Positions 53,705-63,671 of a stretch of 64,000 nt of DNA are shown one piece after another. A program made the position numbers and the translations under genes. The notes under the pieces are model-generated. The model was not told the DNA's origin, made no database searches, and worked only from the letters and a program-made list of their open reading frames with translations. The DNA comes from Novosphingobium sp. SG751A (GTDB taxonomy: Bacteria > Pseudomonadota > Alphaproteobacteria > Sphingomonadales > Sphingomonadaceae): positions 372,001 to 436,000 of the forward strand of contig NZ_JABGCB010000001.1 in assembly GCF_013149295.1 (NCBI RefSeq), written 5' to 3'. The stretch's first letter is position 1. Every line of letters starts with the position of its first letter.

Positions 53705-54448
53705 TTACGCAAGCTCCTCGCCATGCACGCGGGCGAAACAGGCCACCATTACCCGCGCCGCGCCCGCCTGCTCCAGCGCGGCGATGCAGGCATTGGTGGT
53801 CGCCCCGCTGGTCAGCACATCATCGGCCAGAATCACTTTGGCGCCATGCAGGCGCACCTTGCGGCCGGGATGCACGCATATCGCGCCGCTCAGCACCTTG
53901 GCCCGTTCCTGCGGCCCCAATCCGCCCAGCATCGGCGTCTTACGCCGCCGCACCAGCGCATCGACCATCGGTCGCGCGCCGGTATGCCGCGCAATCTCCT
54001 GCGCCAACAGCGCCGATTGGTTGAACCCGCGCGCCCACAGCCGCCAGCGATGCAGCGGCACCGGCACCACCAGCCATCCGGGCCCGATATCCTGCGCCCT
54101 TAATCGTGCCGCCATCAGTCGCCCCATCAGCCCTGCCAGCGCCACCCGCCGCCCATGTTTGAGCGCGATCACCAATTGGCGCGAGGTATCATTATAAAGC
54201 GTGGCCGCCGCGACTCCATGATGGCGCGGCGCCTCAACCACGCAGGTGTGGCACAGCAGGCCATCCTCGGTATGAGAGGCCGCCGCGCTGCTCAAAGGGC
54301 GCTGGCATAGCCGACACGAAGGATCACCCGGCATCGCAAGGCCCGACCAGCAAGGCGCGCAAAGCCCGCCATGCGCACTCACCCCATCGCCGCATAAGGG
54401 GCAGCGCGGAGGGAAGAGCAGGTCGAGAACGGGCGAAAGGCGGCTCAT
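53705..54448 (-). CDS. comF: ComF family phosphoribosyltransferase-like protein
   Basis: A 247-residue protein with an N-terminal double zinc finger (CPLCG, CAPCW, CRLCQ, CHTC pairs, about 16-70). The C-terminal phosphoribosyltransferase fold carries the PRPP loop VILADDVLTSGAT (about 208-220). ComF proteins act in DNA uptake in competent bacteria, perhaps in ssDNA import or processing. The ATG at 54448 is preferred, and 22 codons upstream are outside the family. It is divergent from the methyltransferase by 83 bases. Confidence 0.92.
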   Translation of the reverse strand: MSRLSPVLDLLFPPRCPLCGDGVSAHGGLCAPCWSGLAMPGDPSCRLCQRPLSSAAASHTEDGLLCHTCVVEAPRHHGVAAATLYNDTSRQLVIALKHGRRVALAGLMGRLMAARLRAQDIGPGWLVVPVPLHRWRLWARGFNQSALLAQEIARHTGARPMVDALVRRRKTPMLGGLGPQERAKVLSGAICVHPGRKVRLHGAKVILADDVLTSGATTNACIAALEQAGAARVMVACFARVHGEELA

Positions 54449-54531
54449 CGACAAAAGTCTAATGGCTGGTTTTGCCGGGGCAAGCACGAAGATCCTTGCA
54501 GGCGCGCGACGCAAAAGGCAGGACAGAGGCC

Positions 54532-55299
54532 ATGAGTCAACCTCCTCGCATTTTTGCGCCGCACCGCCGCCTTGCCGCCCGCCGCCGGGCCATAATCCTG
54601 CAAAATCAGCCTAATGCTGCACATTACCTGCTCGACGATATGGTTGAAGATGTGCTGGAACGGCTCTCCTTTGTGCAAATGGTGCCGCAGCGGGCGCTGG
54701 TGGTGGGCGACTGGACCGGAGCGCTGGCGGCAAATCTGCGCGCGCAGGGGGCCGAGGTGATCGAAGCCGATCCGGCGGGCTTGCGAGGAGCCATCGTGCT
54801 GGATGAGGAACAGCCCTATCTGCTGCGCGATTTCGATCTGATCGCCTCGCTGGGCACATTGGATACGGTCAATGACCTGCCCGGCGCGCTGATCCATATG
54901 CGACAGGCGCTCAAGCCCGGAGGCGTGATGATCGCCAGCTTTGCCGGGGCCGGGTCGCTGCCCACCCTGCGCGCGATCATGATGGCCGCCGATGGCGACC
55001 GCCCCGCCGCCCGGATGCACCCGATGGTCGATGTGCGCGCTGGCGCCCAACTGCTGCAACGCGCCGGCTTTGCCGATCCGGTCAGCGATGGCCGCTCGGT
55101 CAAGGTGCGGTTCCGCTCGCTGGCGGGGCTTGTCGGCGATGTGCGCGCGCAAGGATGGGGCGGGGTTTTGACCCAGAACGGCCCCGCCGTGGGCGAGGCC
55201 GGTTATGCCCGCGCGCTGGTGGCCTTTGACGAACAGGCCGAGGATGGGCGTGTGACCGAGGTGTTTGAGATTTTGACGTTGAGTGGCTGGAGAAGGTGA
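54532..55299 (+). CDS. SAM-dependent methyltransferase (NDUFAF5/BioC-like)
   Basis: A 255-residue class I methyltransferase. The first glycine motif is weak (ALVVGDWTGALAANL, about 59-73). It is followed by acidic EADPAG, DLIASLGTLDTVND and LKPGGVMIASFAG, the pattern of the BioC/NDUFAF5 group. The basic N-terminus (RIFAPHRRLAARRR) is usual for this group, whose mitochondrial relative hydroxylates an Arg of complex I. The substrate here is unknown. The ATG at 54532 has an upstream GACAGAGG. It ends 10 bases before the third palindromic repeat. Confidence 0.8.
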   Translation: MSQPPRIFAPHRRLAARRRAIILQNQPNAAHYLLDDMVEDVLERLSFVQMVPQRALVVGDWTGALAANLRAQGAEVIEADPAGLRGAIVLDEEQPYLLRDFDLIASLGTLDTVNDLPGALIHMRQALKPGGVMIASFAGAGSLPTLRAIMMAADGDRPAARMHPMVDVRAGAQLLQRAGFADPVSDGRSVKVRFRSLAGLVGDVRAQGWGGVLTQNGPAVGEAGYARALVAFDEQAEDGRVTEVFEILTLSGWRR

Positions 55300-55309
55300 A
55301 GGGATAGAT

Positions 55310-55505
55310 GCGAGGGTCCAAACCCTCGCGCTCCCGTTACTGTCTGCGTTGCGTGTCGGGTTCGGCGTTTTGGGTCGGACGCGACAATAAAAAGCCTGCG
55401 GTGCCTTATCTTGGCGCCGCAGGCTTTTATTCATTCAACGCTTCAGATCAAGCACGCCCCAGTAACGGGATCGCCAAGGGACGAGTCCCTTGGCCCGCCG
55501 GAGGC
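55310..55505. repeat. Composite palindromic repeat, copy 3
   Basis: The 196-base element lies between the convergent methyltransferase and ppdK genes. The right arm (55467-55505) keeps the GCCCGCCGGAGGC end but its inner stem is GCCAAGGG/CCCTTGGC. The left arm is shorter, with stem GCGAGGGT/ACCCTCGC (55310-55317 with 55322-55329), and lacks the GCCTCCGGC end. The central hairpin (about 55389-55432) has AATAAAA and TTTTATT at its base, making a good two-way terminator. Confidence 0.85.
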
Positions 55506-55517
55506 ATAAAGCCTGCC

Positions 55518-58181
55518 TTACCCCAAAGCCGCCTGCGCAGCCGCCAACCGCGCAATCGGCACGCGGAAGGGCGAAGCCGAAACATAATCCAGCCCCGTCT
55601 TTTCGCAGAAGGCAATCGAGGCCGGATCCCCGCCATGCTCGCCGCAAATGCCCAGCTTGATACCCGGCAGGGTCTTGCGCCCGCGCTCAGCGGCCAATTC
55701 GACCAATTGGCCCACGCCCTCGACATCGAGGCTGACGAAGGGATCGCGCGCATAAATGCCCTGCTCGACATAGGCCGAGAGGAAACGGGCCGCATCATCG
55801 CGCGACACGCCCAGCGTGGTCTGCGTCAGGTCATTGGTGCCGAAGGAGAAGAATTTGGCTTCTTCGGCAATCTCGCCCGCCATCAACGCCGCGCGCGGCA
55901 ATTCGATCATCGTGCCGACGAGGTAATCCAGCACCTTGCCCTTCTCGGCAAAGACCTGCGCAGCGGTGCGGTCCACCAGAGCCTTCAGGATCGAAAGCTC
56001 CTTCTTGGTCGCCACTAGCGGGATCATCACTTCGGGCACAACCGCTTCGCCGCTGGCCAGCGCCACATCGACGGCGGCCTCAAAGATCGCGCGCGCCTGC
56101 ATCTCATAGATTTCCGGGAAGGTAATCCCCAGACGGCACCCGCGATGGCCCAGCATCGGGTTGAATTCATGCAATTCGCCTGCGCGACGCTTGAGCGTTT
56201 CCACGCCAATGCCGATGGCGTCCGACAGTTCGGCAAATTCCGCGTCGCCATGCGGCAGGAATTCGTGCAGCGGCGGATCGAGCAGACGGATCGTCACCGG
56301 CAGGCCCGCCATGATCTCGAAGATCGCATGGAAATCGGCGCGCTGCTCGGGCAGCAATTTGGCCAGAGCAGCGCGGCGGCCTTCCTCGTCCTCAGCCAAG
56401 ATCATTTGGCGCACGGCCGAAATGCGGCCCGCGTCAAAGAACATATGCTCGGTGCGGCAAAGGCCGATGCCTTCGGCGCCAAAACTGCGCGCGGTGCGGC
56501 AATCCTCAGGCGTTTCGGCATTGGTGCGCACCTTCATCCGGCGGTGCTTGTCGGCCCAGACCATCAGCGTGCCGAAATCGCCCACCAGTTCAGGCTCAAT
56601 GGTCGGCACGGCGCCGCCCATGATGTCGCCCGTCGCGCCGTCCAGCGTGATGATGTCGCCTTCCTTCAGATCGCGCGTGCCGATCTTCAGAGTGCGGCGG
56701 TTCATGTCGATGCTGACCGCACTGGCGCCCGAGACGCAGGGGCGGCCCATGCCGCGCGCAACCACGGCTGCGTGGCTGGTCATGCCGCCGCGCGCAGTCA
56801 GGATACCCTTGGCCGCATGCATGCCGTGTATGTCTTCAGGGCTGGTTTCCACGCGCACGAGGATGACGCTGTCGCCGCGCTCGGCCCGCGCCTGCGCCGT
56901 TTCGGCGTCCAGCACGATCGCGCCGCTGGCCGCGCCCGGCGACGCGGGAAGCCCCTTGCCCAGATAGTCACGCTCCGCCTTGGGGTCGAGCGTGGGGTGC
57001 AGCAGTTGATCGAGCGCCATCGGATCGACGCGGCGAACCGCGCTGGCCTCGTCGATCAGGCCTTCGCCCACCATATCGACCGCCATCTTGAGCGCAGCCT
57101 TGGCCGTGCGCTTGCCGCTTCGCGTTTGCAGCATCCACAGCTTGTTGCGCTCGACGGTGAATTCGATGTCCTGCATGTCCTTGTAGTGCTTTTCCAGCAG
57201 TTCAAAGACAGCGGCCAGCTCAGTGTAGGCCTCGGGCATCGCCTCTTCCATCGAAAGCGGCTTGGCCCCGGCGCGCTCGCGAGCGAATTTGGTCAGATAT
57301 TGCGGGGTGCGGATGCCCGCCACCACGTCTTCGCCCTGCGCATTGACCAGCCATTCGCCGTAATAGGCCTTCTCGCCGGTCGCCGGATCGCGGGTGAAGG
57401 CAACGCCGGTGGCCGAGGTGTCTCCCATATTGCCGAACACCATCGCCTGCACGTTGACCGCCGTGCCCCAATCGCCCGGAATGTCGTTCAGACGGCGATA
57501 GACCTTGGCGCGCTCGCTCTCCCAACTGTCGAACACAGCGCCGATCGCGCCCCAGAGCTGTTCATGCACATCCTGCGGGAACGCGCGGCCCAGCGCCTTT
57601 TCGACGATGGCCTTGTACTCGCCAACCAGAGCCTGCCAATGCTCGGCTTCCAGCTCAACATCGGCGTAAAAACCGTTGTCTTCCTTGACGATTTCCAGAG
57701 CATCCTCGAACAGGTGATGGTCGATGCCCAGCACCACGTCGGAATACATCTGAATGAAGCGACGATAGGAATCCCATGCAAAGCGCGGGTTGCCCGAACC
57801 CTGTGCCAGACCCTGCACCGTTTCGTCATTCAGGCCAAGGTTGAGCACCGTGTCCATCATGCCCGGCATCGAAACCCGCGCGCCCGAACGCACCGAGACC
57901 AGCAGCGGATTGGCCGTATCGCCAAACTTGCGGCCCGTGGAGCTTTCGACATGCGCCACGCCCGCAGCAACGCCCGCGCGCAGGTCATCGTCAAAGCTCT
58001 TGCCGTTCGCGTTATAGGTGGCGCAAACTTCGGTGCTGATCGTAAAGCCCGGCGGCACCGGCAGGCCGATCCCGGCCATTTCGGCCAGATTGGCGCCTTT
58101 GCCGCCGACAACGGTCTTGTCGCGGCTGCGCGGGTCGGTCGAATTGGCGCCACCACCGAAATAGAATACGTATGCAGACAT
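55518..58181 (-). CDS. ppdK: Pyruvate, phosphate dikinase
   Basis: Interconverts pyruvate, ATP and phosphate with PEP, AMP and pyrophosphate. The 887-residue protein has an N-terminal ATP-grasp part (VVGGKGANLAEMAGIGLPVP, about 25-44). The phosphorylated His is in GGMTSHAAVVARGMGRPCVSG (first 20 GGMTSHAAVVARGMGRPCVS, about residue 470). The C-terminal PEP/pyruvate barrel includes GTNDLTQTTLG and CGEHGGDP. It is 50 bases after glyS on the same strand. It would supply PEP for gluconeogenesis in this organism. Confidence 0.96.
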   Translation of the reverse strand: MSAYVFYFGGGANSTDPRSRDKTVVGGKGANLAEMAGIGLPVPPGFTISTEVCATYNANGKSFDDDLRAGVAAGVAHVESSTGRKFGDTANPLLVSVRSGARVSMPGMMDTVLNLGLNDETVQGLAQGSGNPRFAWDSYRRFIQMYSDVVLGIDHHLFEDALEIVKEDNGFYADVELEAEHWQALVGEYKAIVEKALGRAFPQDVHEQLWGAIGAVFDSWESERAKVYRRLNDIPGDWGTAVNVQAMVFGNMGDTSATGVAFTRDPATGEKAYYGEWLVNAQGEDVVAGIRTPQYLTKFARERAGAKPLSMEEAMPEAYTELAAVFELLEKHYKDMQDIEFTVERNKLWMLQTRSGKRTAKAALKMAVDMVGEGLIDEASAVRRVDPMALDQLLHPTLDPKAERDYLGKGLPASPGAASGAIVLDAETAQARAERGDSVILVRVETSPEDIHGMHAAKGILTARGGMTSHAAVVARGMGRPCVSGASAVSIDMNRRTLKIGTRDLKEGDIITLDGATGDIMGGAVPTIEPELVGDFGTLMVWADKHRRMKVRTNAETPEDCRTARSFGAEGIGLCRTEHMFFDAGRISAVRQMILAEDEEGRRAALAKLLPEQRADFHAIFEIMAGLPVTIRLLDPPLHEFLPHGDAEFAELSDAIGIGVETLKRRAGELHEFNPMLGHRGCRLGITFPEIYEMQARAIFEAAVDVALASGEAVVPEVMIPLVATKKELSILKALVDRTAAQVFAEKGKVLDYLVGTMIELPRAALMAGEIAEEAKFFSFGTNDLTQTTLGVSRDDAARFLSAYVEQGIYARDPFVSLDVEGVGQLVELAAERGRKTLPGIKLGICGEHGGDPASIAFCEKTGLDYVSASPFRVPIARLAAAQAALG

Positions 58182-58231
58182 GATTAGACCAAGCCTCCCA
58201 GAACGAATCGGCCTTTGTAGTTTCCCTGCCC

Positions 58232-60283
58232 CTAGCCTTCGATCCTTGAGAAGTCAGCCACTTTGTGCGTTGCAGCACGCAATTGCGACAAAAGACCTAG
58301 ACGCGCCGAGCGGATACCCTGATCCTCGGCATTTACTGTGACGTGGTTAAAGAACTCGTCAACCGCGCTGCGCAAGGACGCCAGAGCCGCCATCGCCCCG
58401 GTGAAATCCTCAGCCGCCACGGCCTTTTCCGCGCGCGGCGCCGCATCGGCCAGCGCCGCGATCAGCGCGGCTTCGGCCGGTTCGGGCGCAGGATTGGTGG
58501 CGCCAGCCTCCCAGCCCTTCTTCTCCTCGGCCTTGAGGATATTAGCCGCGCGCTTGTAACCGGCGAGCAGGTTCTTGCCGTCGTCGGTCTGCACAAAAGC
58601 CTGCAACGCATGAACGCGGGCGAGCAGGCGGACGAGGTCGTCCTCGCCGCCAAGCGCAAACACCGCGTCGATCAGGTCGTGGCGAACGCCCGCTTCTTTC
58701 TGCTGGACCTTGAGGCGGTCGGCGAAGAAGGAGAGCAGATCGTCGGCCGCATCATTCACCGCCACGCCCTGATCGCGATAAAGCCCTGCACCTGCCCCGA
58801 ACAAGGGCAGCAGGTTCAAACGCAGCCCGTTTTCCGTAATCAGCCGGATCACGCCCAAGGCCGCACGGCGCAGCGCAAAGGGGTCCTTAGAGCCGGTGGG
58901 CTTGAGATCGGCGCCAAAGAAGCCGACCAGCGCGTCCACCTTGTCGATAATCGCGGTCAAGATCGCGGCGCCCTCGACCGGCAATTCGTCCGACTGGCCC
59001 GCAGGCTTGTAATGATCGCGGATGGCGGCCACGACCGGCGCAGGCAGACCTTCGGCAGCGGCATAATAGCCGCCCATCAGTCCCTGCAATTCGGGGAATT
59101 CGCCCACCATTTCGGTGACCAGATCGGCCTTGAGAATGGAGGCTGCGGCGCGCGCATGATCCACGCTCTGGGCCAGCGCGCCCTGAAACGCGCCGGTCAG
59201 CGCGACAAAGCGCTCCTGACGCTGCGCTACCGTGCCCAGCTTCTCATGGAACGTAATCCGCTCCAGCTTCTTGGCCTGATCGGCCAGCTTGATCTTCAAA
59301 TCCTGCTGCCAGAAAAACCGCGCATCGCTCAAACGCGCGGCCAGCACCTTGCGGTTGCCCGCGATGATGCCCTTGCCCCCGTCGATGGCGTCAATATTGG
59401 CGGTGCAGACAAAGGCATTGGCCAGCTTGCCATTCTCTTCGCACACGAAATACTTCTGGTTCACGCGCGCGGTCAACTGGATGACCTCGGGCGGAACCTC
59501 AAGGAAAGCCTCGTCAAACCGGCCCAGCAAAGGCTGCGGCCATTCGGTCAGGCCCGCATTCTCGATCACCAGACCCTCGTCCTCAACCAAGGTCAGGCCA
59601 GCAGCAGACGCCGCCTCCTTGGCCTTGGCGCGGATGATGTCCTGCCGCTCTTCGTGGTTCACCAGAACATGCGCGGCGCGCAGATCATCGGCATAGCTGG
59701 CGGCATCGGCTACCGAAACCACGCCCGAGGAATGGAAACGATGCCCCACCGTCTCACGGCCCGACACGATCCCGCCGACCTCGCATTCCACCACCGCGCC
59801 GTCGAGCAGCGCGACAATGCCCTGCAACGGGCGCACCCAGCGCAGGCTCTCGGTGGACAGCGAAGCCGCCCCCCAGCGCTGCGATTTGGGCCAGCTAAAC
59901 CCGCGCACAATGGCGGGAATGGCTTCGGCCAGCACATCTGCCGTCGCGCGGCCCGGCTTTTCGGTCACAGCGAAAAGCACGCCATCGCGCTCTTCCAACT
60001 GCTCACGTGTCAATCCGGTCTTGCGCAGGAACCCGGCCAGCGCCTGTTCGGGCGCCGAGGCTTTCGGCCCCTTCACTTCCTCACGCACCGCCTGCGTCGC
60101 CACGGGCAGCCCGCGCGCGATCAGCGCCAGACGTCGCGGCGTCGACCACAGCGTCAGTTCGCCAACCGCAACGCCCGCCGCCGCCATTGCAGCGCGAAAC
60201 AGCTTTTCCAGTTCGGCCCGCGCGCCCGCCTGCATCCGCGCGGGAATTTCCTCGCTGCGCAGTTCAAGAAGGAAATCGCTCAT
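58232..60283 (-). CDS. glyS: Glycyl-tRNA synthetase beta subunit
   Basis: tRNA-binding subunit of the alpha2-beta2 glycyl-tRNA synthetase. The 683-residue protein starts [17 protein letters not shown], the usual beta-subunit N-terminus. It carries the GlyS core ([26 protein letters not shown]-like [10 protein letters not shown]) and a C-terminal anticodon-binding helical domain. The ATG at 60283 overlaps the glyQ stop by four bases (ATGA); 21 codons upstream are outside the family. The order is glyQ-glyS-ppdK. Confidence 0.96.
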   Translation of the reverse strand: MSDFLLELRSEEIPARMQAGARAELEKLFRAAMAAAGVAVGELTLWSTPRRLALIARGLPVATQAVREEVKGPKASAPEQALAGFLRKTGLTREQLEERDGVLFAVTEKPGRATADVLAEAIPAIVRGFSWPKSQRWGAASLSTESLRWVRPLQGIVALLDGAVVECEVGGIVSGRETVGHRFHSSGVVSVADAASYADDLRAAHVLVNHEERQDIIRAKAKEAASAAGLTLVEDEGLVIENAGLTEWPQPLLGRFDEAFLEVPPEVIQLTARVNQKYFVCEENGKLANAFVCTANIDAIDGGKGIIAGNRKVLAARLSDARFFWQQDLKIKLADQAKKLERITFHEKLGTVAQRQERFVALTGAFQGALAQSVDHARAAASILKADLVTEMVGEFPELQGLMGGYYAAAEGLPAPVVAAIRDHYKPAGQSDELPVEGAAILTAIIDKVDALVGFFGADLKPTGSKDPFALRRAALGVIRLITENGLRLNLLPLFGAGAGLYRDQGVAVNDAADDLLSFFADRLKVQQKEAGVRHDLIDAVFALGGEDDLVRLLARVHALQAFVQTDDGKNLLAGYKRAANILKAEEKKGWEAGATNPAPEPAEAALIAALADAAPRAEKAVAAEDFTGAMAALASLRSAVDEFFNHVTVNAEDQGIRSARLGLLSQLRAATHKVADFSRIEG

Positions 60284-61194
60284 TTCGTCCACCCCGGAAA
60301 TTTCACGGCCCATTCGGCCTCGTTCTTCTCGATCCACGCTTCGCACGCGCCCTTGGCCAGATCGCGCACGCGGCCGATATAGCTGGCGCGCTCCTGCACG
60401 GAAATCACGCCGCGCGCCTGAAGCAGGTTGAAGAGATGCGACGCCTCAATGGCTTGGTCGTAAGCGGCCAGCGGGATCTTCGCCTCGATGCAGCGCTTGG
60501 CCTCGGCCTCGGCATGGGCAAAGCCTTTGAACAATTGCTCGGTGTCGGCCACCTCGAAATTGTACTTCGACATTTCCTGCTCATTCTTCAGGAACACATC
60601 GCCATAGGTCACACCGGCGTCATTGAAGCGCAGGTCGTAAACCCAGTCCACGCCCTGAATATACATGGCCAGACGCTCAAGCCCATAGGTCAGCTCGCCC
60701 GCAACCGGCTTGCAGTCAAACCCGCCGACCTGCTGGAAATAGGTGAACTGCGTCACCTCCATGCCGTCGCACCAGACCTCCCAGCCCAGCCCCCATGCGC
60801 CCAGCGTCGGGCTTTCCCAGTCATCCTCGACAAAACGGATGTCATGGGCCAGCAGGTCCACGCCAATCGCAGCCAAGGATTGCAGATACAGTTCCTGCAA
60901 ATTCTCCGGCGAAGGCTTGAGGATCACCTGATACTGATAATAGTGCTGAAGGCGGTTGGGATTTTCGCCATAGCGGCCATCGGTCGGGCGGCGGCTGGGC
61001 TGCACATAGGCGGCCTTCCACGGTTCGGGGCCCAGCGCGCGCAGGGTCGTGGCGGGGTGAAACGTACCCGCGCCCATGCGCATGTCATAGGGCTGCAGGA
61101 TCGCACACCCCTGCTTGCTCCAGAAATCATGGAGGGTCAGGATCATGTCCTGAAAGCTCAGCGGCTTTTTGGCCAAAGGTGCTGTTTCGCTCAT
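60280..61194 (-). CDS. glyQ: Glycyl-tRNA synthetase alpha subunit
   Basis: Catalytic subunit of the bacterial-type heterotetrameric enzyme; it activates glycine. The 304-residue protein shows [20 protein letters not shown] (about 12-31), [46 protein letters not shown] (first 20 [20 protein letters not shown]) and [16 protein letters not shown]. Length is typical. It is divergent from the first TraB/GumN gene by 150 bases. Confidence 0.97.
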   Translation of the reverse strand: MSETAPLAKKPLSFQDMILTLHDFWSKQGCAILQPYDMRMGAGTFHPATTLRALGPEPWKAAYVQPSRRPTDGRYGENPNRLQHYYQYQVILKPSPENLQELYLQSLAAIGVDLLAHDIRFVEDDWESPTLGAWGLGWEVWCDGMEVTQFTYFQQVGGFDCKPVAGELTYGLERLAMYIQGVDWVYDLRFNDAGVTYGDVFLKNEQEMSKYNFEVADTEQLFKGFAHAEAEAKRCIEAKIPLAAYDQAIEASHLFNLLQARGVISVQERASYIGRVRDLAKGACEAWIEKNEAEWAVKFPGWTK

Positions 61195-61344
61195 AGGGCC
61201 TGCCTTTGGCGTATGGCCTGCAACGGGTCAAGGGCGGCAAAACCCGTCACGCGCGCCAACACCCCCCGTTTTCCGCCGAAATTAACCCCTTGTTCGCCTA
61301 TTAGCGCAATCGACAGGTGACACAGGATCTTTATAGGGACCGCC

Positions 61345-62295
61345 ATGTCGAAGGTCATCCTCCCCCGCTTCACACGCGCTGTGGCTTATGCCTGCGCGCT
61401 TCTGGCCGCCGCGTTGGCATTTGTCGCGCCCGCCACCGCCAGAGTTCAACATCACCCCACCCCGGTCGCCAGCCAGAAGCTGGCCAGCCCGCATATCGCC
61501 CGCCCCGCCTTGTGGAAAGTGCAGAGCGGCGAGACGGTGATCTATCTGTTCGGCACGGTCCACGCTCTGCCCGCCAATATCGACTGGTTCGACGGCGCGG
61601 TGGCGCAGGCTTTTTCGGAATCCACCTCGCTGGTGACCGAAATTATCGAGAAAAAGCCGGAGGATATGCGCGCTATCGTGATGGATAAGGCGATGCTGCC
61701 GCAGGGCCAGAACCTGCGCGCCACGCTCTCGCCCACCACGCGCAAGGCGCTGGAAAAGGCACTGGCGGGCAACGGTCTGGCGCCTGCCATGTTCGACAGT
61801 TTCCGTCCATGGTATGCTGCCGTGGCGCTTTCCACTCTTCCCCTGATGAAGTCGGGCTATGACCCGGCCAATGGGGTTGATGGCCGCCTTGTCAAAATGG
61901 CGCAGGAACGCGGGATTGAGCATGTCGCGCTCGAAACGCCCGAATATCAGCTTGGCCTGTTCGATTCGCTGCCCATCGCCTCGCAGCGGGGATATTTGCG
62001 CGAAGTGGCGGTCAATTCGCCCAAAATCACCACCGAACTGGGCGTGATGATCGCCGCGTGGAAGGTGGGCAATGCTGCCCGTCTGGCCAAACTCATCAAC
62101 GCCGACCAGAGCGACCCCAAGCTGGCCGAGGCGTTGCTGCTGGGCCGCAACCGCAACTGGGCGGCATGGATCGGGCAACGGCTGAGCAAGCCGGGTAAGG
62201 TATTCATCGCGGTGGGCGCGGGCCATCTGGCCGGACATGGCAGCGTGCAGGAACAATTGGCCAAGCAGGGCATCATCGCCACGCGGGTTCAATAA
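61345..62295 (+). CDS. TraB/GumN-family exported protein, first paralog
   Basis: A 316-residue exported protein with a long N-terminal hydrophobic signal (about 12-32). The TraB/GumN pattern follows: ALWKVQSGETVIYLFGTVHALP (first 20 ALWKVQSGETVIYLFGTVHA) with the conserved Gly-Thr-x-His, the GLFDSLP region, and the C-terminal LLLGRNRNWAAWI and IAVGAGHLAG with the second His. The family has a putative metalloprotease-like site from Gly-x-x-His and His residues. Function is unsettled. The next gene is a paralog that starts one base inside its stop (TAATG). Confidence 0.85.
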   Translation: MSKVILPRFTRAVAYACALLAAALAFVAPATARVQHHPTPVASQKLASPHIARPALWKVQSGETVIYLFGTVHALPANIDWFDGAVAQAFSESTSLVTEIIEKKPEDMRAIVMDKAMLPQGQNLRATLSPTTRKALEKALAGNGLAPAMFDSFRPWYAAVALSTLPLMKSGYDPANGVDGRLVKMAQERGIEHVALETPEYQLGLFDSLPIASQRGYLREVAVNSPKITTELGVMIAAWKVGNAARLAKLINADQSDPKLAEALLLGRNRNWAAWIGQRLSKPGKVFIAVGAGHLAGHGSVQEQLAKQGIIATRVQ

Positions 62296-63155
62296 TGAAA
62301 CGGGGCTGGGCCGCTCTTGCCGCGCTCTCGCTGGCGGGCGGGGCGGCGTGGTATGGGCTGCATCGGCCTGAGGCGGTTCATCCGGCCCTGTGGCAGGTTG
62401 AAGGCCCCGGCGGACAGAAAGGTTGGCTGCTGGGCACGATCCACGCCCTGCCCCGCGCGGCGGATTGGCGCGAGGGCGCTGTGGCGTCGGCATGGGATGG
62501 GGCCGATACGATCATCGTCGAAATCGCTGCCCTGAATGACGATGCGGCCACGGCGCGGGCGTTTCAGGCGCTGGCCCATACGCCCGGCCTGCCCCCGCTG
62601 GATGCGCGGGTTGCACCGCAAAACCGCGCCGCTCTGGCGCGGGCGCTGGCTGATGCTCATGCCAAACCCGCCGATTTTGCCGATACCGAAACCTGGGCCG
62701 CCGCGCTGATGTTGGCGCGCGAGGCGGCCACGGGCAACCCGGCCTATGGCATAGACCGCGCCGTTCTCGCCGAGGCGGGAGCCAAACGGATCGTCGAGCT
62801 GGAAGGCGCGGGCGCGCAACTGGCGATCTTCGACCGCCTGCCCGAAACCGCCCAGCGCCGCCTGCTGGACGAGGCGCTGTCCGATGCGCAGCCCCCCGCC
62901 GATCTGGCCGCCGCGTGGAAAAAGGGCGATGTCGCCACGCTGGCGCGGGAAACCAACCGCGGAATTCTGGCCGATCCGGTTTTGCGTGAGGCGCTCTATA
63001 CCGGCCGCAACCGGGCCTGGAGCGCCAAGATCGCCCAGAGCCTTGCCACCGGCGCGCATCCCTTTGTGGCCGTGGGCGCAGCGCATATGGCCGGACCGGA
63101 CGGCTTGCCCGCAATGCTCGCCGCGCGCGGCTATCACGTCACGCGGGTGCAATAG
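62295..63155 (+). CDS. TraB/GumN-family exported protein, second paralog
   Basis: A 286-residue paralog of the preceding protein. It has a short signal or anchor helix (MKRGWAALAALSLAGGAAWY), then ALWQVEGPGGQKGWLLGTIH with Gly-Thr-x-His, IFDRLPETAQRRLL, and the end block YTGRNRAWSAKIAQ with VAVGAAHMAG. The overall layout equals the first copy, but much of the sequence differs, so the duplication is old. Translation is coupled to the first gene. Confidence 0.83.
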   Translation: MKRGWAALAALSLAGGAAWYGLHRPEAVHPALWQVEGPGGQKGWLLGTIHALPRAADWREGAVASAWDGADTIIVEIAALNDDAATARAFQALAHTPGLPPLDARVAPQNRAALARALADAHAKPADFADTETWAAALMLAREAATGNPAYGIDRAVLAEAGAKRIVELEGAGAQLAIFDRLPETAQRRLLDEALSDAQPPADLAAAWKKGDVATLARETNRGILADPVLREALYTGRNRAWSAKIAQSLATGAHPFVAVGAAHMAGPDGLPAMLAARGYHVTRVQ

Positions 63156-63269
63156 CCGCCTTGCTTTTCGCCCGCTTTGCGCCTAAGGGCCGCCGCTTGC
63201 CCGGCATGGTCATCCCTGGAGGCGTGTCGGGTGTATCAAGAGTTCCAGAAGTTTTGAAAGGCTTGTGTT

Positions 63270-63563
63270 ATGAGCAATACCCTGACCCTGCCGGCCGAGA
63301 CGCGCGCGAAGACTGGCAAGGGAGCCAGCCGCACCCTGCGTCGTGAAGGCCGCGTGCCCGCCGTGATCTATGGTGGCAATGCCGAACCCATTTCGATCCA
63401 CGTCGAAGCCAAGGAGCTGGCCCGTCAGCTCAACACCGGCACTTTCTTCGACAGCGTGATCGAGCTGACCGTTGACGGCCAGACCATCAAGACCATTGCC
63501 AAGGACGTTGCGCTCCACCCCGTGAGCGACCGTGCCGAGCACGTGGACTTCCTGCGCGCTTAA
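63270..63563 (+). CDS. rplY: Ribosomal protein L25, single-domain form
   Basis: 5S rRNA-binding protein of the large subunit. The 97-residue product holds only the N-terminal L25 domain ([20 protein letters not shown], about 17-36) and stops right after [15 protein letters not shown]. Most alphaproteobacterial L25/Ctc proteins run to about 200 residues, with a second TL5-type domain after this point. The following 108 bases up to pth have no trace of the missing domain. An intrinsic terminator follows. RBS AAAGG is ten bases upstream. Confidence 0.9.
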   Translation: MSNTLTLPAETRAKTGKGASRTLRREGRVPAVIYGGNAEPISIHVEAKELARQLNTGTFFDSVIELTVDGQTIKTIAKDVALHPVSDRAEHVDFLRA

Positions 63564-63598
63564 TTGCGACAGGCGCCGCATGACGCGGCGATGAAACA

Positions 63599-63644
63599 GG
63601 CGGGAAAGATGGCCTTGCAAAGGGTGCATTTTTCCCGCCTTTTC
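63599..63644 (+). terminator. Terminator or attenuator between rplY and pth
   Basis: A perfect 9-bp stem GGCGGGAAA/TTTCCCGCC (63599-63607 with 63631-63639) is followed by TTTTC on the plus strand. The 23-base loop can fold further. Partial read-through would let rplY and pth form one operon, as is usual. Confidence 0.65.
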
Positions 63645-63671
63645 TTTGCGCCAGATGGGAATTTTGAAACG

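Noticed and set aside
56145..58187. A 680-codon open frame antisense to ppdK
   Set aside because: Complete overlap with ppdK, with no family match and biased composition.
58343..60382. A 679-codon open frame antisense to glyS
   Set aside because: It mirrors glyS and has no recognisable domain.
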